Assembly: GCF_018812025.1 (NCBI RefSeq)
Contig: NC_063044.1
Span: 46,690,077 to 46,754,076 of the forward strand
Origin: Megalobrama amblycephala
Lineage: Eukaryota; Chordata; Actinopteri; Cypriniformes; Xenocyprididae
Length of the DNA: 64,000 nt
Direction of reading: 5' to 3'
The notes under the pieces are model-generated. The model worked only from the letters and a program-made list of their open reading frames with translations, had not been told where the DNA came from and ran no database searches. A program made the position numbers and the translations under genes. This document shows, piece by piece, positions 50,858 to 62,563 of this stretch (its first letter is position 1; every line of letters starts with the position of its first letter).

Positions 50858-52209
50858 AATGTTCATGAAATATGTCTCTCTTTCTCTCTGTCTAGCCCTT
50901 CATATTCACTGTAAAAATGGATCATAAGCTAAAAAAATCCTTTGGTTCAAGCATCATTTGCCTGAACAATACATTTCTTGACTTTTCATTACCAAACGGT
51001 CATTTGGGTCTATATTGTTGTTTAATGTTTTGATCATTCTTGTCAAGAGCATACAGATAGGAAGCATTAATTATGCAAACTTACATTAACAGATCTAATA
51101 TGGGATTAATATTTAAGCCAAAATAAATTCAGGAACAGAACTTTTCACTGTAGATTTTGAGAAAATGTTCTGGATTTGTTTTTAAATATCCTCTGACCAG
51201 GAGGGTGTATCTCCAGCTAATGATCATTAACCCTGGTGTCCTAGCCAGAGGCCGTAATGACTCGCTGACGCAGTGTTGCAAGAAACCCATTACAAAAGAC
51301 CCAGAGAGAAGGAGAAAGAGAACAAACAAGGTGAATGTGGCCAATTTCTAAAGTCATGCAATATGAATGCATCTAGTGGGGTGGCTTGCAAAGGCTTTTC
51401 ATTTGATTGAAGAGTCTCAAGTTCACAGATTGAGTCTGAATGACATTTTCCTCTCAGAAATGCCTTTTCATTCCTCTCTTGTTGCTTCGTCTCAACTGGG
51501 AGCTATGTAAATTTAGAACCGGTTAATTAACTTTACTTTAGGCTTATAGGACCTGCAAAAAAACATCCAGCAGCGGGATATCTTTCCACTCCCTTCTGTC
51601 TGTCTCAACCCTCGCTCCTCCATTTGTGAGCGTCTCTAGTGATCCCTCTGGCAGAGTAACCCCCCAAACACTCTGCCAGTAAATACGCTAAATTAGGTCT
51701 TCAAACTAGTTTTGAAGAAACAAACTGTCATTCCCAGCATTTATAATTAAAGCATGGCCTCTAAGTCATTATGATAAATATGATATTTAAGGTTTTATCA
51801 GTTCAGTCTGTGTTAACGTAAGGCATGAATCAAGTTTAAACCAATTGTTTTTAGAATGGTTTGTTATTGTGATTTAATCAAAAGTATTGTCAAGGATGTG
51901 ATATGGTTAGTATTTCACTGGACTGCCATCCTTCATATTCGTGTATCTCAACGAAACCCATTTACTCTTGTAAGAAGTAAGAAGAAGCTTTATCTGTTCT
52001 CTATAACAGAATGTCTGAAACAGCCTGATCTTTGAGCACATATACATCCATTTTTTTCTGTCCTACATTCTTTTATTTTGGCACGAAAACACAATTATCC
52101 TTAATTTTGAAGACACTGCCGAGTGTACCAGAAAGAGGCTTGTTACTAACTGAAGCACTCTGTGATAAATGTGAACTAAAGAACTCTACTGAATTGCCAG
52201 TAATAAAGT

Positions 52210-52570
52210 GCATTTTAGTTTACTTTTCAAAAGTTTAGGGTCAGTAATAGAATGCATTTATTTGTTTAAAAATACAGTAAAAACAATAATATGAGTGAAT
52301 TTCCAGCTTTTGCTGATCAAGAAACATTTATTATTATAAATGTTGAAAACATCTGTGCTTAATATGTTTGTGGAAATCATGATACATGTACTTTCAGGAT
52401 TATTTGATAACTTGGAAGTTTAACATTTATTTGAAATAGACATATTTTGTAACATCATAAATGTCTTTACTGTCACTTTTGACCGATTTAATGCATAATT
52501 GCTAAATAGAAGTAATTATTTATTAAAATAATAATAATAATAATAATCTTACCTTTTCCCCAACCCTCTA
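52210..52570. mobile_element. Diverged Tc1-type family copy
   Basis: It runs from acttttcaaaagtttagggtc, through tgctgatcaagaaacattta and taaatgtctttactgtcact, to cctctaaatggaagtgta. These are worn versions of the family ends, so the copy is nearly complete but old. An AAT run lies near the right end. Confidence 0.6.
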
Positions 52571-52712
52571 AATGGAAGTGTAACCATTTTTCAGAAACTG
52601 ATTTGGGACACATTGGGGCCAGTAAGCTTATGCATTAGTGACAGAAGGTGGAAGGTAAAGTCTCTACCCTTAGTGTGAGTTGAGTGTGATCACAGATAGA
52701 GCAATTATGAGC

Positions 52713-52739
52713 TACACACACACACACACACACACACAC
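52713..52739. repeat. (AC)n microsatellite
   Basis: About 13 AC units. Confidence 0.94.
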
Positions 52740-53159
52740 CGATGCTGGAAAGGAAGGTCAGTATGAAGGGCAGAACCCTGATTTACACTCTCATTGTGTT
52801 AATCATTAATGAATAATTAATGGAAATGGAACATCAGCATTTTCTACAACTCAATTGACTGATTGAATTGTAAAATAATAGCTTATACAACCTTGCTATA
52901 CAACTGATTGTAAAAAATTATGTGTAATAATTAAAGCTATCAATTTAACAATTTAAGTTAAAATGTAAAAATAAGTTTTAAAAAAGTGAATGCTGTTAGT
53001 TTTAATTCATAAAAACGTATTACAGAATTTTTATCCGAATAAAACAGAATGAAGGGGTCTTGACATGTATTTTTGACACAACATCTTGACAGTGTTCATT
53101 GCTTATGTTCAGTGATATGAGAATTATACAGCAAATGATATATTTACCTCTAAATCATA

Positions 53160-53593
53160 TGTGACCCTGGACCACAAAACCAGTCACAAGTCACTTGGGT
53201 ATATTTGTAGCAATAGCCAACATTACATTGTATGGGTCAAAATTATCGATTTTTCTTTTATGCCAAAAATCAATAGGATATTAAATAAAGATCATGTTCC
53301 ATGAAGATATTTTGTAAATTTCCTACTGTAAATATATCAAAAAAATTATTTTTGTGAGTGGACATGCATTGCTAAGGACTTAATTTTGGACAACTTTAAA
53401 GGCGATTTTCTCAATATTTTGATTTTTTTGGCAACCTCAGATTCCAGATTTACAAATAGTTGTATCTCAGCACATCCTAACAAACCATACAACAATGGAA
53501 AGCTTATTTATTCAGCTTTTCAGATAATAAATCTCAATAAAAAAATGAATAAAAAAATTACCCTTATGATTGGTTTTGTGGTCCAGGGTCACA
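53160..53593. mobile_element. DNA element with TGTGACCCTGGACCAC ends
   Basis: TGTGACCCTGGACCACAAAA at the left and TTTTGTGGTCCAGGGTCACA at the right are perfect 20-bp inverted repeats. The element is 434 bp with no reading frame. No clear target duplication. This end sequence is common in cyprinid genomes. Confidence 0.85.
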
Positions 53594-53630
53594 AATGTGC
53601 TCATTGCTCTCATCTGCCACAATAATTTAA

Positions 53631-54608
53631 AGGTGCCCTTGAATAAAAAATTTAATTTACCTCAGCATAGTTGAATAACAAGAGTTCAGTACATGGAAAT
53701 GACATACAGTGAGTCTCAAACTCCATTTTTTCCTCCTTCTTGTGTACATTTGATTTATTTAAAAGACCTCTGAAGAACAGGCGAATCTCAACATAACACC
53801 GACTGTTACGTAACAGTTGGGATCATTAATATGCACGCCCCCAATATTTGCATATGCCAGCCCATGTTCCCAACATTATGAAAGGCGTTACACAAGGGCA
53901 GGCAGTAACGTCTGGAGCAGCACAGCCGAATCATCAGACTAGGTAAGCAAGCAAGAACAATAGCGAAAAATGGCAGATGGAGCAATAATAACTGACATGA
54001 TCCATGATAGCATGATATTTTTAGTGATATTTGTAAATTGTCTTTCTAAATGTTTTGTTAGCATGTTGCTAATGTACTGTTAAATGTGGTTAAAGTTACC
54101 ATCGTTTCTTACTGTATTCACGGAGACAAGAGCCGTCGCTATTTTCATTTTTAAACACTTGCAGTCTGTATAATTCATAAACACAACTTCATTCCTTATA
54201 AATCTCTCCAACAGTGTAGCATTAGCCGTTAGCCATGGAGCACAGCCTCAAACTCATTCAGAATCAATGTAAACAATATAACAGTATACAATACTCACAT
54301 AATCCGACGCATGCATGCCGCATGCATGACGAACACTTTGTAAAGATCCATTTGAGGGTTATATTAGCTGTGTAAACTTTGTTTAGGCACTGTTTAAGGC
54401 AAGCGCGAGCTCTGTGGGCGGGAGCGTCAGCATTTAAAGGGGCCGCACAACATAAATCGGCTCATATTTAATGATGCCCCAAAATAGGCAGTTAAAAAAA
54501 TTAATTTAAAAAAATCTATGGGGTATTTTGAGCTGAAACTTCACAGACACATTAAGGGGACACCTTAGACTTATATTACATCTTGTAAAAAAACGTTCGA
54601 TGGCACCT
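53631..54608. mobile_element. TTAA-flanked element, 978 bp (copy 2 of 38085-39038)
   Basis: Aligns along its whole length with 38085-39038, in the same orientation, with small substitutions and indels. TTAA is at 53627-53630 and 54609-54612. It starts AGGTGCCCTTGAATAAAA; the right end is worn (gatggcacct). Confidence 0.9.
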
Positions 54609-56597
54609 TTAATATCTTTGAACTGTCTTCATTTGAGGGCTTTTTTTAATGATTTTTTCATATTTTAAATATGAAATTATATATAATATATATATATTCT
54701 CATTTTTGTTATCCTTTGATATTAGAATTACTGATGTAATCTTGCATCTACACAGCTAGTAGTATACAGATGCAGTGTGTTTTTTTTTAGCATGACTTAA
54801 TTAAGGCCGTTTTTCATACAGTTCAAAGAGAGTCTATTGGCTGCAAAATGTCTGAAGGCAAGCTGGAGAAATACAAATGAAGTTATTATAAGGCTGTTTA
54901 CTAAAGAACCTGTCATTGAGTTTGCTTTAAAGATGTCGTTTGTTGCGGAGGACTAGTGTCAGATCTGGATGCTGGGTTTATTTTTGATTCCTGGAGCAGA
55001 GGTAAGACGACAGGCATTTTAAAGTCTTCCCATGCCAAAACAGCTTTGATTTTATCTCCACTGACAAATTTCATTTGCCTGTCAGATATCTTTTTTTCCC
55101 ATCAGAAGCCGCGTGAAATCGGTTCCTCAATCTGTGCCTGATGCTCAGTGGTTTCCAGACGCAGTTGGAAAGAGATTATGTCCCTTCTTATCCTTTCCAA
55201 GTCAGCTCATTATTCACATTTGGCTCTTTCAGTCTTCAAACTGCATTACCCATGATCTCTCCCGCTGAGACTAAATGAAGCTGACCTGCATGGAAGCGTG
55301 GGTAATGTATGCTAGGAGAAGTGTGAATGTGGACAACCTATTGTTTTGGGGCAGATGGGATCCTCCTCCTCTCCACCTGACATTTCCTGTGCCGTGTCTC
55401 TGCCTCTTGTTGTTTACTATCTCTTTTGTCATTCCCTCTTAAATCCTTAATCCCGCTCCATATTTCTCTCTCCCATGACATTCACGCCCTTCCCTCCCTG
55501 TCGTCTTCCCCATCCGTCTGCTGCCAGGTTCACTGAGATGAGAGCCAGTTCAAGGTGTTTGCTCATGAAGGATTGTGGAGTATGAGTGTGTTAGAAGTTG
55601 TAACACAGTAAACACTCCTTCCAGCCAATGGACTCATGCCAGCAGAATGCCTGTTGCTGCGCCTGGCAAAAACACGCTTTTTGTGTTTGTGTGACTTCCT
55701 TAGACAAAGACACTTTAAAGCAACCTTTTAATTATTAGTATTTTTTTGATCAATTCGTATAATTCCGATTGTTTATCACTCTTGCACAGAACAGAAGGCA
55801 GGGAAACTATGCACTACGTATGCCGAACTTGAATTCACCCTTTTCCGATGATTGTGATGTGCAAATTTAAATGTGTGAGGAGTACTTTTTAAATTGTTTT
55901 TCTGGCTGAAACAACAATGGTTTTGGATTTCATACTGACAGGCATGGATACAGAGGATGCAACATTTATTTATTTATTCAGCAAGCAAAGAGTCAGATAA
56001 TAGGGGGTTACTAAGAACTTTCTATTTAAACAGGAAGAGACTGTCTGATGGATTTGATGTCAAATGAAAAGTAACAGACCACACAGTTGTCATTGTTAAA
56101 TCTTCCCTTAAATCTTATCTTTACTTTGTAGCTCTGTAGCTTTTTATCTTTTAAATTGGTTGACCTTTTATTTTTTATTTTTATCTGTTTTCATTTTGTC
56201 ATAGCTTTGTAAATAAACTTCGACTTAATAGTTCATTTGGTTTATACTTGCAGTTTATAATAGAGCAAACTCATGAAAATGCATTATGCGGCAGTTTCTG
56301 TGACCGATTGTACGGAAAGCAGAAAAGGTCAAAACAGGCATAACTGGACTGTACAGAAGATCTGTTTCACTTGCTAAATCAAAACTCTAATGGCACTAAT
56401 TAAAAATGTAAAAATGCAGAATGTTTTCTGTGATGGGTAGGTTTAGGGGTAGTGTAGGGGGATAGAATGTACCCCCAAAATTACTTGTGTAAAAAATTGT
56501 ACAAAAACCTTTATGCTGTTACTCACTTATGCTGTTACATGTCAATCATATGCTAATCAATCTGTCTAATGAATTATAATCCTTTCTCCTCCTTCAG

Positions 56598-56748
56598 CTG
56601 ACGTACCTTCCTCCTCCGTGGGGCGAGTGTGTGTCCAGAGCCCTGGATTCAGGCCTCTTTCAGGTGTACAGCGTGTCTGCCTGCCGTATCGAGTGTGAAA
56701 CGCGCTACATCATAGAGAACTGCAACTGCAGGATGGTCTACATGCCTG
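56598..56748 (+). CDS. asic2: asic2 internal exon 4, palm-thumb wrist and thumb domain
   Basis: The exon is 151 nt: 50 codons from phase 0 plus one base. It begins [11 protein letters not shown] and continues through [18 protein letters not shown] to RMVYMP. The Trp of LPPPW is the wrist residue that in ASIC1 structures couples the extracellular domain to the first membrane helix. The Cys residues of WGEC, SACRIEC and ENCNC are those that form the ladder of disulfides in the thumb, some pairing with exon 5 and later exons. [11 protein letters not shown] matches ASIC2 better than ASIC1 (which has LIYLPPPWGTC). The stretch [14 protein letters not shown] is the least conserved part and probably fish-specific. 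The acceptor is tttctcctccttcag and the donor is cctg/gtacgt. Confidence 0.94.
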
Positions 56749-56829
56749 GTACGTCCCAACCTAGCAGTGCTTATACCTCTTTCTTTATACTCATCTGTTT
56801 ACTTTATTTTTATCTACAAAGCAATGTTA

Positions 56830-57265
56830 GGTAAAATTCCGGCTTACCTAGCTTAATAGATAAAAACGTCCAGCTTTTCTCTGTACCCTTCTTTGTCTTA
56901 GATCTGGCAGTTACCAGCTACGCTCTTCCAAGTTTTTGCTTTTTATTGTACCTCGAGTTTTTACAGAACTGGGGAAAACTGCATTTTACTTCCACACACC
57001 CTGGGCTTGGAATAATTTGCAAAAAGATTTAAAACTAGATAAATTTGTGTCTATTGGTCCATTTAAAAGTATAATAAAGACAGTAGTAATGGAGGCTTGT
57101 GATTGTTTTTGTTGAGAGGATACTTTGTTTTAATATTTCTGTTTTATTGTGTACTTGTTGTATTTTAAAGTGTTGTCTTGGCTGCTGCCTTGGCCAGGTT
57201 TTTCTTGTAAAAGAGATTTTAATCTCAATGAGACTTCCTGTTAAAATAAAGGTAAATAAAATAAA
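56830..57265 (+). mobile_element. 5'-truncated LINE 3' end, sense to asic2
   Basis: The last part of a LINE ORF2 is followed by a short 3' tail: gtaaaagagattttaatctc, then aatgagacttcctg and taaaataaaggtaaataaaa. That tail is typical of fish LINEs. The element lies in intron 4, starting about 80 nt after exon 4; its 5' limit is uncertain. Confidence 0.78.
56966..57115 (+). pseudogene. LINE reverse-transcriptase protein, C-terminal tail
   Basis: An open stretch reads ELGKTAFYFHTPWAWNNLQK, then DLKLDKFVSIGPFKSII, to a stop at 57113-57115. The GKTAF...WNNLQ..LK...FVSI..FK pattern is the usual C-terminal end of LINE ORF2 proteins after the reverse transcriptase domain. Upstream homology (SYALPSFCF) is in another frame, so the copy is frameshifted. 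No catalytic part is present. Confidence 0.75.
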
Positions 57266-57289
57266 GTACTTTATACAGATCCTCTAGCA

Positions 57290-57484
57290 CAGTGTTTCTC
57301 AACCCTGGTCCTGGAGGACCCCCAACACTGCAGGTTTTGTCTTTCTCACTAATTAAACACACCTGATTCAACTCATCAGCTCATTAGAAGAAACTCCACT
57401 ACCTGAAATGAGTGTGTCAGACAGAGGAGACTTTCAAAATGTGCAGTGTTGGGGGTCCTCCAGGACCAGGGTTGAGAAACACTG
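57290..57484. mobile_element. Palindromic hAT-type miniature element with 8-bp duplication
   Basis: It starts CAGTGTTTCTCAACCCTGG and ends CCAGGGTTGAGAAACACTG, perfect, with arms extending through the gtcctggaggacccccaaca stretch. CTCTAGCA flanks both sides exactly (57282-57289 and 57485-57492), the 8-bp target duplication of hAT elements. The total is 195 bp. It landed about 25 nt after the tail of the LINE fragment. Confidence 0.95.
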
Positions 57485-59184
57485 CTCTAGCACATCTCAA
57501 TTTCAGTTTTCAGTTTTAGTTTAATCATTTTTTCAGGACTTTACACAAAATATTGTTGAAGCATTAATAATAATAATTAAATGTGAAAAAAGGTGCCTGT
57601 GATGACAAATTAAAAAAAAAAAAAATATTTAAAATGAATATAAAAATAATAACAGAATAATAAAAAATAATAATAATAATTAAATGATTGCCTGTAATGT
57701 CCTGTCATAATAAATTTGGCCTAAGAGCAACCTCTCAAAATAAATAAAATTAAATTGACAGTACGTGTTTGAAACCAGCTTGCAATTAAATTAATAAAAA
57801 ACATTCAGCAAGACATTTAAGAGCAGTGAAAATATTCTATTATATAAACAAATACAGAAAATGGTGTTCAAAGCAGTGAGTGATTACATACATATGGGAT
57901 AGAAATAAATGACAGCTTTTATGATGTGCAAATAAATAGTCTGCAAATCAGAACAGATCCAACCCTTTATTTATGTTATCAGAAGAAAGACACGATGAAG
58001 ACGACGCTTATAATGTCTGTGACTGAATAGTTATGACAAATAGAGTTTGTACTGTCTTATCACAAAACCAGCAGGGACCGATGTTCCTGTGTAAACCCCT
58101 GTTGAAGATCTTCATTTCTTGATGAACAGTTAGCCAATGAGGTCAGATTTCATATGCTCGTGGGAATCATAAGGTTGTGTGTTGCAATAACGTAATGCCT
58201 TGTGGCATTTGTGGTTTTTATTTGGCAGTGGAGCAAAACCTAGCTGAACTTGTTTAGGAGAGGTCAGAATATAGAAAATAATTCAGTTTTCTGTGGGTCA
58301 AAGGTGGTTTGGACCAAGCCCACAAACTGACAGCAAGGACTTGGAAGCAGGAGCTGTGACATATTGTGTAATTTGAAAAGTGTGGAAGAGCTCTTCCCAA
58401 AATATTCTTTAGAAACGTTTAGTTTTAATTTCATTTCACTGATAAAATGGTAATTTTGGCCCACTGATAAATAGTCATCTTTAACTGTTGCTAAATGGTC
58501 TTTTTAAAGACGTAATATATTTCCATGATTTCATAATATGATTTCATGAACTTCTCATTGTGACTCAGGGCCCTTTATGTCCCGTTCTCAACGCCAATTT
58601 ACGCTCTCCCGTAATAGCTTATATTTAAAGTTAGTGCTGCTGTAGATTTCATTGTCAAATGGTCTCTTTTAATGACACTATATAGTCTCCATTTTCACCA
58701 TTTTCTCCATTTTCATCTGATAAAATTGCACTTCTTTTTCATAAAGGTCCTTATTAATTCTAACCCATAGGTGCCAACCTCAACCTCTTGCTACTTCAAT
58801 TGGCGCTCAAGACAGAACAATTATCTCATAGATGATTAGTCCTTCATTCACACAGGCGCCCTGCTCTAATAATGTAATTATAGATTCATTAACTGATTAT
58901 GATTGTCCTGTAATGTACGTTCAGGATACATCTGATACATTTTGACCAGGAGCAAGTGTAGACTCGTTTACTTCTCTCTTCCGTGCGTGCACACACATAC
59001 GCTCACTGTTGTTTATTTCCTTGTCGTGTTTGGCTGGGTGAAGGTTGGGTCTGTTTTTCTCCTACTCAGAACACAATATCAGTGTTTCATTATTAATTTA
59101 AGAAGGCTGAATAAAGAAGAACTTTTCTTTGACATTTTCCGTATTTTTTTCTTTTCATTTTCTTTGTTTCCTTCTTGCTGCTAG

Positions 59185-59241
59185 GTGATTCTCCGTACTG
59201 CACTCCTGAACAGTATAAGGACTGTGCTGAACCTGCTCTGG
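59185..59241 (+). CDS. asic2: asic2 internal exon 5, thumb-domain microexon
   Basis: A short exon of 57 nt. Its first two bases complete a Gly codon with exon 4, followed by DSPYCTPEQYKDCAEPAL and one base of the next codon. It supplies the two Cys residues (YC and KDC) expected to pair with the ENCNC cysteines of exon 4. The CAEPAL end carries Glu where ASIC1 has the acidic-pocket Asp, as in mammalian ASIC2. The acceptor is ccttcttgctgctag and the donor is ctgg/gtgagt. A 91-bp CA array starts 14 nt after the donor. The next exon, which in relatives begins with a short acidic stretch and then the CxCxxPC motif, was not found before the window ends. Confidence 0.92.
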
Positions 59242-59253
59242 GTGAGTGTGATC

Positions 59254-59255
<2 letters not shown>

Positions 59256-59346
<91 letters not shown>
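59256..59346. repeat. (CA)n microsatellite next to the exon 5 donor
   Basis: About 45 perfect CA units starting 14 nt after exon 5. A second short AC run follows at 59373-59385. CA repeats near donor sites can bind hnRNP L and affect splicing; whether that happens here is inference. Confidence 0.98.
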
Positions 59347-59349
<3 letters not shown>

Positions 59350-59559
59350 TCAACAGCCATTCATTAACTAATACACACACACACAGGTTAAGATGAGTCA
59401 GAACAATCCAGAATGGCGTTCCACCACCTTCAATTCAAGAAATATTGGCAATTTGTTTGCCAGTCCATTAACGTTACACATATTAAAATTAATATTAGTA
59501 TAAAAAAATAATAAAATAATATTATCTAATTGACTGCACTGACACTATTGGATGAGAAC

Positions 59560-59955
59560 AAAACTTGAACTCAATTTAGCTGGATAATGACACTATTGTC
59601 TTCTGTAGAGCTGCTTTACAACTGATGAACTCTGCAACATCGACACTGTTATTGAACTGAATTGAATCAACATTGAACTGACTTGAGCTGAAAATCACAC
59701 TGTTTCCTTCTGTAGAGCTGCCTGTAGCTGAATTGATTTTGTTTCATAATTTATGTGGCACTGTTATTGAACTGAACTGAGTTGAGCTGAATAATGACTC
59801 TGTTGTCTTCTGTAGAGCTGCTTTATAGTTGAAATGGAATTTGTTTAATAATTTATGAATTTTGCAAGATTAACATTGTTATTTTCCTGTTTATTAGTTA
59901 GAAACAATCTGTATTATATAAAGCACTTTATAAATAAATGTGAATTGACTTGACT
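59560..59955 (+). repeat. Degenerate tandem repeat (about 110 bp, 3 units) with retroposon tail
   Basis: Three units each carry gacactattgtcttctgtag-like, gagctgctttac-like and actgttattgaactgaa-like words at spacings of roughly 100-115 nt. The block ends with gaaacaatctgtattatata, aagcactttataaataaatg and ttgacttgac, the same tail as 48190-48340. Confidence 0.7.
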
Positions 59956-60162
59956 TCCCTGTTGAAGGCTCTACTAATAAACTCATAATATTAAATAGAT
60001 GTGTTGCAGAAGGGAGACTTAACAACCAGAATTAAGAACCAATGTACTTTTTAATGTCGGATCCTGTTATATATAAGCTACATCTGAAATTGCAGACTTT
60101 TAGTACTTACATTGTGACTTTTTAAAAACATATATTTTATAGTATTGATGTGTGTAGTTTGA

Positions 60163-60729
60163 ATGCAATATGGACAAACATTTGTCATGTTGTCATTGCC
60201 TTGTGGCCTACAGCATCAGTTGTGTTGCTTCACTGACATTCACATCTGGGTACTTTTTGCATACTATTTTATAAAAACTGTGAATTCAGACATATTACTC
60301 TTTTTGCCAACTATAAAGTATGCATATCCGGATGCAGCCATAGTGATTTCACGTAGACATATAAACCCCCGTAATTGGCGTGGCACGACGCAACAAAACA
60401 AGAATCCTGTTGTAATCAACAAAGCTGTCCACACAGGCACTTTTTGTTGTGTTGCTCGCTTGCACGGTATAAATCCAGGTGTATCTGACATTTTCTCAGT
60501 GAGACAGACTGAACGAATGAATTGTGATTTGAATCCTGATGTATTACTAGGCTCATTTTCATTCATCTACCACACTACCATGGCACAAAATATATATGCA
60601 CAAGTTTCTGTTCAACAGGCCTTCATGACTACTATGGCACTGACCCTCCATAAAATCCAATTCAAGGAAAAACTGACAACAACCACCATCCCTCTTTCAT
60701 TCTCTGTCCCACGTCTTCCTCCTCTGTAG
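60163..60729 (+). other. Unrecognised 188-codon open frame in intron 5
   Basis: The longest open frame in the window, starting MQYGQTFVMLSLPCGL and ending FSVPRLPPL. It matches no family I recognise and has no obvious signal peptide or catalytic motif. The opposite strand is also open for 100 codons in 60264-60566, suggesting a stretch poor in stops rather than a gene. It could be part of a repeat. I do not claim it is expressed. Confidence 0.2.
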
Positions 60730-60839
60730 TGGCGTTTTGTTCTTGAGTAGAATCCTTAAAGAGGATAAAAGGGCAAATGTTAGAGCAAAAAAATAAATAA
60801 ATACAAAGTTCTGGCATGAAACTCTAGATGGCGCAGGCT

Positions 60840-61250
60840 AAAAGGTCCTTTAACACACCTGCTAATTATCACATCAATATCTATAGGTCACAGATGATTG
60901 GTTCCTGCTGTTTTAGTAGCCAATGAGCTGCGTGCTTAATCTTTAAATACATGAGTTAGCATTGCTTAGTAGCGCAGCATGCTTCAGAAACCCTCCACCT
61001 TCCCCAGCTCCACCTGTATAGATCTGCTACGGTTATTCATGTACGCTATATTGTACAGCAGCAGCATGTCTTACTTGCTCACAGCAGCGGGTCGTGTATG
61101 TATTGGCAGTAGCAAGTCCCGTACTTGCTCTGCAGCAGCAGCAGCAATTAATCAGCAGCAGCGTAGCAGATCAATTCCGCCAAGACCAAAAATATCTACA
61201 TTGTCATATCCATTACCATACCAAACACTCCGAGAGTTGTCATGACAGAA
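60840..61250. repeat. Possible dispersed repeat with CAG runs
   Basis: GC-richer than its surroundings, with several cagcagcag runs (61125-61165). The general form (caatgagctgcgtgc, ctccaccttccccagctcc) resembles a dispersed cyprinid repeat as I remember it. No inverted ends were found. Confidence 0.35.
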
Positions 61251-62218
61251 ATACAATTAGAACAAATCTGTTTGTTTATATGTGTTTTGTACAGCAGTGT
61301 GTAGCCGTAGACTTTAGACATCAGAATGTATTATCTATAATCTTCACCAGCTTCACCAATTAGACTATATTAACTCTGCATGGAGAAACTTTGAAAGTAT
61401 GCTTCAGTTCTCTCACAAAATAATTTTATTTTTCTTTGCTGATCTTGATTCCTCTTAACACGGAGACTTCTTTATTGAACTTTAAATTCCCTCGTGAACT
61501 TGCTCAAATTAAGTCATTATTTTGGAAACGTATTCAGGGAAAACAAAGACTTTAACTGGTTTATGCACCATCCCTACCGACAGAATGCAGTCTGGCCCTC
61601 ATTAACTCCCTCTCTACGTACCATCTGACGGTATATACCAGTGGTCTATCCCACTCATAATAAGCAAGTTGGCTCCGTGCTCACTAATTATCTTCCACTA
61701 ATGAGGAAATTCAAATTAGAGCACTGCTAAGACTGCTTTTCAGGTATTCAGCACACAAACTATTTCCAAAGACTTCCTTGGGTTATTAACATGTCTAATT
61801 ACACACATTTTTACCTTTTATTAGAATTCTGTGTGCACAATCATAGGAGATAAAGCCAATTTTTAAATATGAAGAGGGACAGCATTCCAAACCACTGCAA
61901 AAGTTTTGATGGGAAATGTCTGACCTCAATTGACAAGGCACAACAGCACAGCATAAGAGGCTGCACAGCTTGTCCAAAACTTTAACTGCTGGCTTCAAAA
62001 TGCTTGACAGCTGGTTCTTATCTTTGGCAAAGTGGAGAGGAAATTATCACCAACTCCAACTCTCTGTTCACAGCACCCTGAGGAGAGAAGAAATATGTAC
62101 TTTCTGTTTCACTCCAGAACAATATGCAGATGAACACATTTAGACATGAATGAGAGGCTATTAGAGGTATGAAGCGAAAAAAGAAAAAAAAAATACAGCA
62201 TCGTCTCAGATGTTTGAG

Positions 62219-62243
62219 ATAGATAGATAGATAGATAGATAGA
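62219..62243. repeat. (GATA)n short microsatellite
   Basis: About six units of GATA. Confidence 0.9.
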
Positions 62244-62483
62244 CATGGCAATGATATAGACCAATCAGGGACAGATGAATATTATTTTGCAATTTAAATC
62301 AAATTATTTTAATCCAAATTAATATTTGTGGTCAGTGCCAGGGCTAAAACCTGGTAGTTAGCACATATACTGTAACACATGATTCTTAAAGGTTATGTTT
62401 ACAATGCATGTTTGAATCCAGCTTGCAACATTTCCTAATCCCATTTTACCCTCTTTTCTCCATCAATTCTTGTCCTCTCTGTT

Positions 62484-62563
62484 CTATACTATACTATACT
62501 ATACTATACTATACTATACTATACTATACTATACTATACTATACTATACTATACTATACTATA
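62484..62563. repeat. (ATACT)n pentanucleotide microsatellite
   Basis: About 16 perfect 5-bp units in intron 5. Pentanucleotide arrays are rarer than the other microsatellites here. Confidence 0.98.

Larger units (their letters stand above)
56749..59184 (+). other. asic2: asic2 intron 4
   Basis: A 2,436-nt phase-1 intron, the shortest complete one here. It holds a LINE 3' fragment beginning about 80-220 nt after exon 4 and a palindromic hAT-type element. From 57490 to 59184 I see only AT-rich unique sequence with short A and AAT runs. Confidence 0.9.

Noticed and set aside
59560..59955. Block considered as a coding repeat
   Set aside because: All frames carry frequent stops; the tail is that of a retroposon.
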